64,000 nucleotides of DNA from Ochromonas danica (taxonomy: Eukaryota; Sar; Chrysophyceae; Chromulinales; Chromulinaceae): assembly GCA_015146655.1 (NCBI GenBank), contig VKHL01000030.1, positions 170,415-234,414 on the forward strand, written 5' to 3'. Of this stretch, positions 22,227 through 32,900 are shown piece after piece; within the stretch, counting starts at the first letter, position 1, and every line of letters begins with the position of its first letter. The notes beneath the pieces were generated by a model. The model was given only the letters and a program-made list of their open reading frames with translations. It searched no databases and was not told the DNA's origin. The translations under genes and the position numbers were made by a program.

Positions 22227-22823
22227 ATGAGTCATTCTTTTATTCTCTTCACCATTCTTTCTTTATTCTTCTATTTATTCTGTTTCACTACCACTACACT
22301 AGCCTTCAATCTCCCTCAGAGAAGATGTTATGGTATTGACGGAACTGCTTTGTTGGCAAGACGCAAACCTGTCCGATCCACAGCAGGCAAAGAAATTGCT
22401 GCACGAAGGAATAAGCAAACCTCTTTCATTGAAGATGAGATTCTAGCAGATATTGAGAGTCTTCGTAACAATAATAACAACCAATCACCTCTCTCTCTGT
22501 CCAGCAGCAGCACAATTGAAGACAACAACAACAACAACGACAAGACTACTGCTGCTACTGCCTGGTTGACACCTTTGAAGAATGCTTTGTCACTTATCTT
22601 AGTCGTTGATTTCTTTGTTATCATTGGCTTTCTGATCTGGTTTCTAGTAGGGATAGGTCTACAAAGTAGCTATCCGGTGGTGTTGCAAGTCTTCCAGAGT
22701 ATCTTCCAATCTGTTGTAGTGCCTGCTTTGACGGTGTTAATGGCAGGATCGATCATCTCAGGTCTTATGTCAAAGAAAGATGATGAAGATGATGACTCCT
22801 CCAAAAAGAGTCGCAGACAGTAG
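22227..22823 (+). CDS. small membrane protein with plastid-type bipartite presequence
   Basis: Intronless, 198 aa. A strong hydrophobic signal peptide (about residues 1-26) ends TTTTLAFNLPQRR, with predicted cleavage between Ala and Phe. Phe at +1 followed by a basic, hydroxylated stretch is the rule for secondary-plastid targeting in stramenopiles. The mature part has an Asn/Ser-rich segment, then two hydrophobic helices (LSLILVVDFFVIIGFLIWFLVGIGL is the first, written here only by its ends LSLILV...VGIGL in spirit; the second is near VVPALTVLMAGSIISG). It closes with an acidic-basic tail, KKDDEDDDSSKKSRRQ. Function not recognised. The 3' two thirds of the gene plus flank are duplicated at 26300-26971. 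Confidence 0.75.
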   Translation: MSHSFILFTILSLFFYLFCFTTTTLAFNLPQRRCYGIDGTALLARRKPVRSTAGKEIAARRNKQTSFIEDEILADIESLRNNNNNQSPLSLSSSSTIEDNNNNNDKTTAATAWLTPLKNALSLILVVDFFVIIGFLIWFLVGIGLQSSYPVVLQVFQSIFQSVVVPALTVLMAGSIISGLMSKKDDEDDDSSKKSRRQ

Positions 22824-23016
22824 ACTAGTGACAATAGAGATGTAAGGTGTAAATACGATGAGGGTGAGGATGAAGATTTTGAATCAAAACATACAAAGTA
22901 GATTGATTGACTTCTTCCTCCTACAACAATAAAACGAATACAATAGAGAGTACAGGGAAAAATAGAACAACAACTACTTGGCCTTTCTTATCCTTTGAGG
23001 ACTTGAATGGTAAGTC
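22344..23016 (+). repeat. left copy of a ~0.67-kb direct repeat
   Basis: 673 bp nearly identical to 26300-26971; I see three substitutions near the left end and one 1-nt indel. It covers the mature part and 3' UTR of the small membrane protein and ends with a truncated copy of the last ~30 bp of the DysF gene's coding region. Confidence 0.9.
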
Positions 23017-23319
23017 TTGATTGAGTTGGTAATCAATACAACTATCCACCAACTAGACATTACTAAGAATAAGATATCTTTTATTTTAGCTAAGATGTAT
23101 GGTCACAGCTTTCCATGCGAAAAACACCTCCTTTCCACATTGCACTAAAGGTCCAAACGTTAGGAATCTGGGAATCTGGAGCCTTCTTGTTTGCTCGCTT
23201 CAACACCCTGCTGTCTTCTCTCTGCGCCCTGTCTGCAACATGAATCCAAGAAGTCTGTCCAGACTACATTAAAGCTTGTCTATTACTATTACTATTACTA
23301 TTGTCCAGATTCTAAAGTC

Positions 23320-25275
23320 ATGTCTTTCGTTAAACAGTACTGTGACCCAGTAAAGAACAAAAATCTCTGGGATAGCTCTCGAGGGGTTTGTGATATTGTT
23401 AGTGCCGATGGCTATTATCTATATGGTACTGGATATCGCTTTGGTAGCTCCTATATCAAAACTTGTGCTCATGTTCTCGATAGTTTTGATAAAGCGAATT
23501 CAGCTAACTTCTTATTTCCCTCTGATAATCCACAAAGTAATGATAGTATTGTTATCTCAAAAGACGATGACGAGAGAACCAGAAGATTTTATGCACAATC
23601 TCGACCAGAAAATGGATGTAACTATGGTATGATTGATTCTGTTATGGTGGATATTCAAGAGTATCCAAATCCTAATGATATTCTGAACAGTTTTCGTGGA
23701 GATTATATGAAACATTTAGAAGAATTGTTAAGAGAAGTTTGTAATTCAGATCAAAGGAATTATCAGAATTATAGTCAATATTTTCAATATTTCATGAAGG
23801 AAGCGAATCAAATCAACTCCATTACCATCGGCAACATTCCACAATTAGTGAGTGATCTAGAACGTAATCATCCTCCAGATAAATGTACTAGAATCGAGAT
23901 ATTCAAAGACATTATGAAGTGCCGAGTTGACGGATATAGCCGTTTGCATACGTATTCCCCTACGATGAAGCCAATCCCTAAGCAATTACCTGGAATAGAT
24001 TTGATTCAGTTCCAGTCTCTCACCATAGATCCATCTGGAGATTGTATTGTCTTACTAAGCGAAGGTACGTTCGTGAATTGCTTGTATGAACAAGTTACCA
24101 ATGAATTGTTACGAAATGTATATGCTATTGTGCAAAATGAACCAACTCAACAATTGCTCAGATATCTTCATGATAAAGGATTGCTATTTTCATTGAAACC
24201 TTCTCTCAACGATCAACATGATAATACCACTCCATTCACATTCTTGCCTGGTTGCAGTGGATCACCTGTTGTAATACCTACTGAGAAGGTGTCTTTGATT
24301 GGTACCTTGTTTTGGTCTGATGACCGTTGTACTCCGTTGTTTGTTCGCTATGATAAGAGCTTGCATGATCATTTTCACAATGCAGTCCTTGAAACATTTG
24401 TGCCGATTAGCTTCTCAGGCAATAATAGTCTGATTTATTCTATTGGCATCAATGAATCAAGAACAAATGGTTATCACATGATGGTGGAAAGTATTCAATC
24501 CCAAGTGAGGGGATTGATTCGATATGATGATGACAATGATGCTCTGATGGCTTTAATGTGCAGTCATCCTATTTTTGAAGGTTATTCACCTCTGTTTCCA
24601 GTTGATCCAGACCATTTGGTATCTAGTGGTAGCTGTTTTTACATGTACCGCTGGAAGAATGAAGACCAAGTTGCTGCAATTTTGCGCTTTCGCAGATGTC
24701 GTAATGCATCTGATAAAAATAACCTCCATGAAATAGCCTCTAAGCTTGCTGAGGTTCATAGAGGCATAGATGGTGTGGAGAATTGCTTTAGAGATACTTC
24801 ATATTGGTTAGGACGCTTGCAGAAATTGGTGAAGCATAGGCTTGTCAGCGTGCATTTTCATTTTCGTTATCCTTTTTTCATGAGAGTTCGAGCCGATACT
24901 GGCGTAAAGCAACCTACATTTAATAACGCCAATTTTACGTCTGAAATGCAAGGCTTCCGTGGCATGAAGGCAATCAATTCATGGAGCCTTCGCCACAATT
25001 ACTTGCCGGAGGGAAATGGCGGAACATCTACCGGCAGACGACCATTGCGAAAGCATGGCGACGAAGAAGAACGCAGCAATCTTCAGATCTATGAATGTGA
25101 TGCCGAAAAATATTGGGGATATTATGGCCAATCAATGGCAACAGGTATTCTTATTCTAGCCAAAGACTCTATCTTGAGTACTTGTCTGAAATGTATGCTC
25201 GATAAATTTGATACTTTGTGTGATAACTCTGTTGGCGATAAATTTCGGAAGATTAAAGATATTCCTATCTACTAA
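23320..25275 (+). CDS. trypsin-like serine peptidase-domain protein, novel C-terminus
   Basis: Intronless, 651 aa from the ATG of MSFVKQYCDPVKNK; an upstream ATG at about 23239 opens an 11-codon out-of-frame uORF. GSSYIKTCAHVLDSF (residues ~45-60) matches the S1/trypsin-like His region. FLPGCSGSPVVIP (near residue 310) matches the GxSGSP serine motif, and the following LIGTLFW fits the strand after it. An Asp candidate is in the YGMIDSVMVDI segment. Between His and Ser lies an unusually long helical insert rich in Asn/Gln. The C-terminal 300 residues, Cys- and Tyr-containing, match nothing I know. No signal peptide is visible. It sits in a block flanked by direct repeats, with a second, diverged 5' fragment of the same family at 26027-26299, so it belongs to a local multicopy family. 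Confidence 0.72.
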   Translation: MSFVKQYCDPVKNKNLWDSSRGVCDIVSADGYYLYGTGYRFGSSYIKTCAHVLDSFDKANSANFLFPSDNPQSNDSIVISKDDDERTRRFYAQSRPENGCNYGMIDSVMVDIQEYPNPNDILNSFRGDYMKHLEELLREVCNSDQRNYQNYSQYFQYFMKEANQINSITIGNIPQLVSDLERNHPPDKCTRIEIFKDIMKCRVDGYSRLHTYSPTMKPIPKQLPGIDLIQFQSLTIDPSGDCIVLLSEGTFVNCLYEQVTNELLRNVYAIVQNEPTQQLLRYLHDKGLLFSLKPSLNDQHDNTTPFTFLPGCSGSPVVIPTEKVSLIGTLFWSDDRCTPLFVRYDKSLHDHFHNAVLETFVPISFSGNNSLIYSIGINESRTNGYHMMVESIQSQVRGLIRYDDDNDALMALMCSHPIFEGYSPLFPVDPDHLVSSGSCFYMYRWKNEDQVAAILRFRRCRNASDKNNLHEIASKLAEVHRGIDGVENCFRDTSYWLGRLQKLVKHRLVSVHFHFRYPFFMRVRADTGVKQPTFNNANFTSEMQGFRGMKAINSWSLRHNYLPEGNGGTSTGRRPLRKHGDEEERSNLQIYECDAEKYWGYYGQSMATGILILAKDSILSTCLKCMLDKFDTLCDNSVGDKFRKIKDIPIY

Positions 25276-25974
25276 CACGCAGAGAACTCCAATTTATTCT
25301 CACCCTTACCATGTTTGCGGTTTTGTTGAAGTCCCTAAATGGGCCATAAAAGGATCAGATAGGATTGTGGGCCAATTTGTGGAGGATATCTGATAATTGG
25401 CTGCGCAAAATGGCCAAAAAATGAACAAAAGGAAATAAAAAATTAAAGTAAAACTAACATATATAAATAAATATAAGAAATACGATATTATCTTAAAATT
25501 ATTAGCCATATATTACCTATCCTCGATCTTAACAAAATAAGATAAGATAGATTTAATTACTCTTTGGAATAGTTTGCCATATCACCATATACCACTATGA
25601 ACATAACATACATATTTCATTTACTTTCGCTATTGCTGGCTGCTATTAGTACCCCAAATAACTGTATAGTCTATAGATCCGCCAACTCCAGGACTATTTC
25701 CAGATGATCTTCACCAGATGTGATGAATCACCACCCTTACCAAAGCTGATGTGGGATATTGTTCCAACAATAGCTAAGTACAACTCCCACGCGTTGGTTT
25801 ACTACAAGAGGAACAACTTCCCGCTTCTATCATAACTAGCTGGACTTGAAATTTTTACCTGCCCATGCAACCACATGTTAACTCATTACCCCAAATATAT
25901 GAACTTTACCAGGAATCTGGAGCCTATCTTGCCACCTACAACATCTCGCACCTTTGACTATTGACTATTGACAT
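25276..25974. other. AT-rich intergenic spacer after the peptidase gene
   Basis: No gene recognised. Its right end (from about 25910) begins to resemble the peptidase gene's own upstream region, sharing AGGAATCTGGAGCCT and GAAGAAGTCTGTC, and so marks the start of the second peptidase copy. Confidence 0.55.
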
Positions 25975-26026
25975 CAATTGAAGAAGTCTGTCTGCATTGA
26001 AGCTTGCACATTACTATTGTGCAAAC

Positions 26027-26779
26027 GTGTCTTTCATTAAACAGCGCTGTGACCCAGAAAAGAACAAAAATCTCAGGGATAGCTCTCGAGGGGTTTGTGA
26101 TATTGTTAGTGCCGATGGCTATTATCTATATGGTACTGGATATCACTTTGGTAGCTCCTATATCAAAACTTGTGCTCATGTTCTCGATAGCTTTGATAAA
26201 GCGAATTCAGCTAACTTCTTATTTCCTTCTGATATTATTATCTCAAGAGACAACAATTTGAACAATAATGACACGAAAATGAAAACCAGAAGATTTTATA
26301 CTGCTTTGTTGGCAAGACGCAAACCTGTGCGATCCACAACAGGCAAAGAAATTGCTACACGAAGGAATAAGCAAACCTCTTTCATTGAAGATGAGATTCT
26401 AGCAGATATTGAGAGTCTTCGTAACAATAATAACAACCAATCACCTCTCTCTCTGTCCAGCAGCAGCACAATTGAAGACAACAACAACAACAACGACAAG
26501 ACTACTGCTGCTACTGCCTGGTTGACACCTTTGAAGAATGCTTTGTCACTTATCTTAGTCGTTGATTTCTTTGTTATCATTGGCTTTCTGATCTGGTTTC
26601 TAGTAGGGATAGGTCTACAAAGTAGCTATCCGGTGGTGTTGCAAGTCTTCCAGAGTATCTTCCAATCTGTTGTAGTGCCTGCTTTGACGGTGTTAATGGC
26701 AGGATCGATCATCTCAGGTCTTATGTCAAAGAAAGATGATGAAGATGATGACTCCTCCAAAAAGAGTCGCAGACAGTAG
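26027..26779 (+). pseudogene. chimera: peptidase 5' fragment fused in frame to small membrane protein
   Basis: The frame starts where the peptidase ATG should be, but that codon is GTG here. It then follows the peptidase for about 90 residues (CDPEKNKNL, GYHFGSSYIKTCAHVLDSF), with small indels near the end. At 26299/26300 it switches in frame (RRFY then TALLARRKPVRS) to the small plastid-type membrane protein, read to its normal stop. It lacks the signal peptide of the parent, the peptidase serine and any ATG before 26279. Translation from that ATG would give 166 residues without targeting. The peptidase part has diverged much more than the membrane-protein part, so they have different ages. 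Best read as a non-functional by-product of a rearrangement, though the open frame across the junction is striking. Confidence 0.8.
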
Positions 26780-26971
26780 ACTAGTGACAATAGAGATGTA
26801 AGGTGTAAATACGATGAGGGTGAGGATGAAGATTTTGAATCAAAACATACAAAGTAGATTGATTGACTTCTTCCTCCTACAACAATAAAACGAATACAAT
26901 AGAGAGTACAGGGAAAATAGAACAACAACTACTTGGCCTTTCTTATCCTTTGAGGACTTGAATGGTAAGTC
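26300..26971 (+). repeat. right copy of the ~0.67-kb direct repeat
   Basis: 672 bp matching 22344-23016. On its right the sequence continues without a break into the intact 3' exon of the DysF gene, so this junction looks ancestral and the left copy carries the cut-off tail. Confidence 0.9.
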
Positions 26972-29900
26972 GTAATTGAGGTAATTTGCAATCTGGTCGT
27001 GGTCCACGATTGGCTCCAAATGCCCCAGCAGCAAGAGAATCAAGATAGCCTACTCCACCTTTGGTATTCAATGCATTTCGTTTCGGTGATTGTTGCAAAG
27101 ACTGCAAATCAACACCTGGATTCTCTCCTCGTTCGTATTTCTTGGCTGTGGATTTGTACGCATTAGATGGTTGAACAATATACCAAGCAGTATGAGCACA
27201 TAATGTACGCGCTGCTTCGCAATCCAAAAGTGGATCATCTGTCTCTATCCCATCTCCTCCTCCATGGGTAGCAAAAGAATGTCCTTTGAAAGATAGCTTC
27301 TGGGACATTTCAGAGAAACTTGCAGTTGGTGGATCAGAAAGAGATGGAGACAAGACGACCTCAGAGGTCTGAGAAGAGCGAATGATATCACCCAAGTTAA
27401 TGACAACTGTGCCAATTAGTTGTTGTCGGAAGACCTTCAATGGACGAATTTGGAAACCATACAGCTCAATACGTAACTCTTTCAACTGATTCATCTAAAT
27501 CACAACAATAGCAATTAGGACATTGTCATCATTTATTCATCATTCTGATCATTCATAATATTCATACCTGCATATTATCCCATTTCACGATATCATTCCA
27601 TGACATTAGAGTATTTGAGTTTGCTTGAAGTGGTAATTCATACACTTCCTTGTTAACTATGACTTTCTACTCATCAATCAGCAGCATTGAGATCGAACAG
27701 GAGTTTGTTAGTTGTTGAGTGCTATTATGTAAATACAAGTAACCAGAGAATGCTGTCTTACCAAGAAGATGCTGCGGTACTTGACCACTTGAACACATGC
27801 CAAACCACTAATCCGTAGAGAACAACGCGGTCCAAATGCTTCGCTATCACTCTCTCGAGGGATGCAATTAGGATCCACTGCATCGCTATTCCAACAGTCT
27901 TCACTGTCCATGTTGTTCAGAAGAGGAGAAAAGTGTGTGAAGGCATTGTCTGTGGAGAAGAAGGTCTCTAATGAGTTGTAATAACTATCCGAATCAGTCA
28001 CAGCTAGAGTAAGCAATCGTTCTGGAGGCTAACAGGAAACACAGTAACGCATTAGTTAAATTGATCGCATAGACTAAATGTCATGTCATGTCATAATCTC
28101 ACCTGAATACCAAAGCTACCAACCAGAAAGCGATTCAACGATGCTGTTCCTACCCAATCATTCGTTAAAGCAGACATAATGAAGAATGATAACTTCTTGA
28201 TTAATAAGATACAACCCCTTTCAAAACGACGAGAGATATCTGATAGATCATCTCCATTATCTTCTTCTTGTCCTTCTTGTCGTCGTGTTGATTTCTTTTC
28301 TGATGGATTTTTACTATCTGACCAAAGTTGACCTTCTCTTTTACTTGATCTTCTCTTGGAAGATGATGGTGATTTATTATTGTTATTGTTGTTGTCATCG
28401 TCATCATTATCATCACCTTCCTCACGTGAAGGAGAAGAAAAAATACGATGACGAGTTTCCGTAAATAAAGTTTTAAGTTGGCGCATATCCTTTTCCCAGA
28501 TTTCCATCATTAACAAGTCATGTTCATGAACTGCTTGAACAGTCTCACTACCAACATTTTTGATATTAGCATGAGAGGAAGTACTTTTACGACCAAAAGA
28601 AAAGCTCAATCGTCTACTTGATCTGTCCTCTTTCGTTGAAGAAGAAGACAAACTACTACGATGACTTTTCGAATTCATTCCACCTGTTACAACACGTGCT
28701 CGATAATCATGATAATCTCGTAAGAAGAGTAGATAACGTATAATAATTTTAAGAAGACAAAGATATACTAAAGCACATAGTTCTTCCATCATAATATGAT
28801 GACTTGCAAAGACTAAGAAATCTAAGAAAGTTGCTTTAATTAATTCTAATGGACTATGTTGTTGACTATTATCCAATGTCACACTTCCTGTTGTAATGTC
28901 ATGATAATATCGGAAAATATGACCATAGTCATCAAAACCATTTAAAAAATAATATCGTAATTCTGTAAAGAAAAAGAGTTGATTGGAAAGTTCATTGAGA
29001 GCTTTGTATGTCACTGTATTGACAACTTTTCTTGACAAATTGAAAGAAAGATTGCCTTTATTACTATTACCTGTTGTGGCATTAGTACGTAGAGGATGAT
29101 TCCCTCCACTATCTGATAGACGAGAACTACCACCAGCAGAGGAACAACTTGATCGTCTGGTCACACCACCACCAATACTACCTGTAAAGGATCTTCTTCC
29201 TAGATAGGCTACATTACGTTTATGAATATATCCTTTTCCACCATAATGATTATTACTACTACCAAAGCGAAATAAGGCAGCATTATGACTGTTGGCTGTA
29301 TTTTGATAAATTGTTTGAAAATCTGCTACAAATAAGTCAATGGTCTGAGGAATATGTGTTGTATTGATACGATAACAATCATTTACAACAGAGAATAAGA
29401 AGGAAATGACTTCATCATGTAGACTATCATTAGCTGTCTTCTCATTTTGATTTAATGTTGTAAATGTGCTAGATCCTCTTCTATTATCACCACCACCAAC
29501 ATTTTGACCAAATCGTAACAGTTTATTACTACCACTACTAGTCTGACCGGGTTTACCACTCCCTGCAGTAGCTAAGCTACTATAAAGACTATTAGTAGGT
29601 TGTCGTTTTAAGACAAGTGGTAATAGATAGGTTGCTACATTCTGAATGAATCGATTTAAAACATTTTCATATTCTGCTGCAAGAGCAATATAAGATAAGA
29701 TTAAACTATTCATAATCTTTCCATTCATTGCTTCAATCCGTTGAAAGGATTCCATACTTCGATTAATTCGACTATTATTTGCCATAGTAATCAGATCTAT
29801 ACCTCCTGCTACACCATTGGAAGAGATTGTATTACTATCATTATTACCATCTTTTGATTGTAAAGGTGTAATCTTTTTCAAACCAATTTCAACATTTAAT

Positions 29901-32900
29901 TGTAATTGAATGGTCTCAGGAATATGTGAGATATACATCTCACGTCCACATTGTTTATCTTGAATTGTTGTAATCTCCCATGGCAATTGTAAACCTTCTG
30001 AGGAGAATGTTGTTACAGTAGTAGATGCAGAAGAGGATGAAGAAGGACTAAATGGTTGTTTACTACCATCTAATTGATATTCCATGAAGTGCTTTAATGT
30101 ACGAGTATTCCACATTAACAAACTAGCATCCAAAATACTACTAAAGGTATCCAACAAGTCCTGGAAGTTAATCGATAATGACAATAATGGTCTTTTATTA
30201 AACTTGTAATTATGTGAGCGTAGGATATAATTACAATAACTTTCAAAGATTTCATCATGTGTAATAACAAATTTAATCAAATCTCTTTTCTTTTGTGGAT
30301 TTTTATTAATTGTTTGTTGGTTTTGTTGCTTGTCTGTGTGTTTACCAGAAGATGTTGTAAGTCGTTGATCTGATGGTGGTAATGGACCTGTTGTTGTAGT
30401 AGCATTGGATAATCCATCTCCTACATCAATAGTATCTAATAACATCGCTACAATCTCCTTATACTTGGTAAAGATGGTTCGAGTCAGTTCAGTAGAGACA
30501 TCCATATAGTTATGATGTAGAGCACGATAAATGATATGACGTACTTCTTGTTCTAATCGTCGCATATGATCTCCAATACGATAAAGCAAGGCATCAATCT
30601 CTGTACTATAGTTAGTGGTATTAATCGGCTGGTTCGCATAAGAGATAATACGTGGAGGTTGTCGCCCACTAGCGACTAATTCTGGTTGATGATAACTATA
30701 ACTTGTGGACAAACTCCTTTCATCGAATAATATCCAATTTGTATCCAGATAATGCTTCTCAGCACTATAACTTGCAGGGGCTTGTTGTAATAAATACCAA
30801 AGATAAATACGGAACGTAGCAAGACGTAAATACAGTTGTTTGATGGTTGGATTACGACTGGTCAATGAAGTCAATACATAGTCTAGACAACATGGATCAA
30901 TCTCATGACTTGAATGGCGCAGATGTAAATCTTCCATGTCTTTACTAATCTCCCTCATTACTCTCGCTGCTGACGATAATGGAGAATTAGCTAATGCACC
31001 ATCATTTTCACCACTACTGGGTGGAGTTTCACTCGCTAATAATCGTTGTTCTTCATTACGCTCCTCAATAAAGTTCATACTCTCATAGATGCTTGTTTCT
31101 AATGCCTTGGCTAGCTTATGGAAGGATTCTTCTTGTTCTTTACCATTTGATAGCAAATGAGCTTGTAATGCTTGTCTCATTTCCTGTACACTAATATGAT
31201 TACAAATGCTAGCATACATATCCTCCGCAAGACAAGGTCCAAGAAGAAGTTGGATTTCTACCTGACGAACAACTCCTTTGTTGGATGAAGAAGACATTGC
31301 ACGATGTAAAGTAAGTTGAAGTAAAACTGTGTGCTCACAGAGAATATGTAACGCACTACTTTGTAGTTGTGTATAAGGAATAAGTAACTTCAGACATGGG
31401 GAGGTAGCATTGGAGATTCGTTCTTGACATTCCTCTAACATAACAATACGATCACTATGTCCTTGATTGGCAGTTTTATCAAAGCTAATTTGTAGACCAC
31501 TTTGTAATATTGAAAGATAGAAGATATCCATCTCTAATCTCTTCTCATTGGCATTAAGAATTTGTGCAGGCCAGGCACAATCTCCAGGTTGTAGTGGTCG
31601 ACTACTCATTGCAAGTTTTACAAGATTCCCTTTATTTCGTAATGCTTGAGACCTTGCAGAGCCTGGAGTCGAAGGATTGGAATAACTTTCACCATTATTT
31701 TGTAATGTTTTGTTTAGCATTAGACGCAGAGTTCCTAAAGTGAAGAGGTGCTTTGACGAGGCTGCCAGTGTGACTGCTAGTGCAGTATTACGAGAATTGG
31801 CTGGGATAGTGGAATGATTTGAAGAGCGAATGATATAGCAGTTAGTCGCAGTTGCAGGTGGAGTATCGCTGTGATGATGACTTGACCCACCCTCTTCATC
31901 ATCAGAATCCTCCTCACAGGATCGAATGGGTAAGTCAGATTCAGTCGATGCAGTACAAGTGGGTATCAAGACTTCACCTAAGCATATGTCTTGACCATCT
32001 TCATTGTCAATTCCCCACACTTCAATGAGAAGATAATGTGCAGTTTCCAACACGGGGTAGGTAGCTGCATCAATTACAATTGTTCCTTCACGACCAAAGT
32101 TATAACCATCTTCAGCAGAGATAACTGCAGTGCGATGAATATATCCAGATCTTAAAGAAGCATTCTTTGATGATGAAAACACTCCTCCACTTCCTCCTGT
32201 CACAGCAACTCCTGTGGTAGAGTGAGATGCTGTAATTGAAGATTGGCTTTTCTTCTTACCACTTCCACCAAAACTTAAAATGGATTTCCTACTACTGCTA
32301 TGGTTACTTCCAGAATGGTTACTAACTGGAGAATTGACGGGCTCATTCCATACTAAAACATGTCCTTCTCTGTCGGCAAGGAAGAATAACAAATAAATGT
32401 CCCAACCATAAGCTTTAATCTTTTCTTCTGTCCATGCTAACTCCAAGGAGTTGACATGGAGTTCCAAGATAGGTCGCTCCAATACTATCTGTAACTCTTG
32501 CTCATTTGACAAGGCCGAGCTATTACCAATTCCAGGAAGAGCTGCCTGACCGAGGCGCACAACATCAGCCCCCATAGAAATTGACAAACCATTGGATTGA
32601 CCGTCTTTGTCCTTTTCTCTCCAGCTTTGGCTATGAGTCGAAGACGCGGGGCTGTTTGGAGCAAAACGACCACTGTCCCGCTTCGCACCCAGTCCACTGA
32701 GTTGAACGCTATTGGTTTTGTAAGCAGTCGCAGGTCTTGCTGAAAGGGACAAGAAAACAAAGTGTCGGTTAGCAGACTGTGCTTGTAAATGAGAGGCAGA
32801 TGAGCCGTAGGATGGAACGCGACGAAATTTGATGGAATCTTCACTATCAGCAAATCCATGCTCTTCTGGTGAGTGAGATGTCCAATAAGGAAGCAATATA

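Noticed and set aside
23191-23319. Upstream extension of the peptidase frame including poly-Tyr
   Set aside because: Opens at TTG and runs through a TTACTA simple repeat; the ATG at 23320 is the natural start and is the codon changed in the copy.
22344-26971. The repeat-flanked block as a classical transposon or LTR element
   Set aside because: No transposase, reverse transcriptase or integrase, no terminal inverted repeats, and the flanking repeats are host gene sequence.
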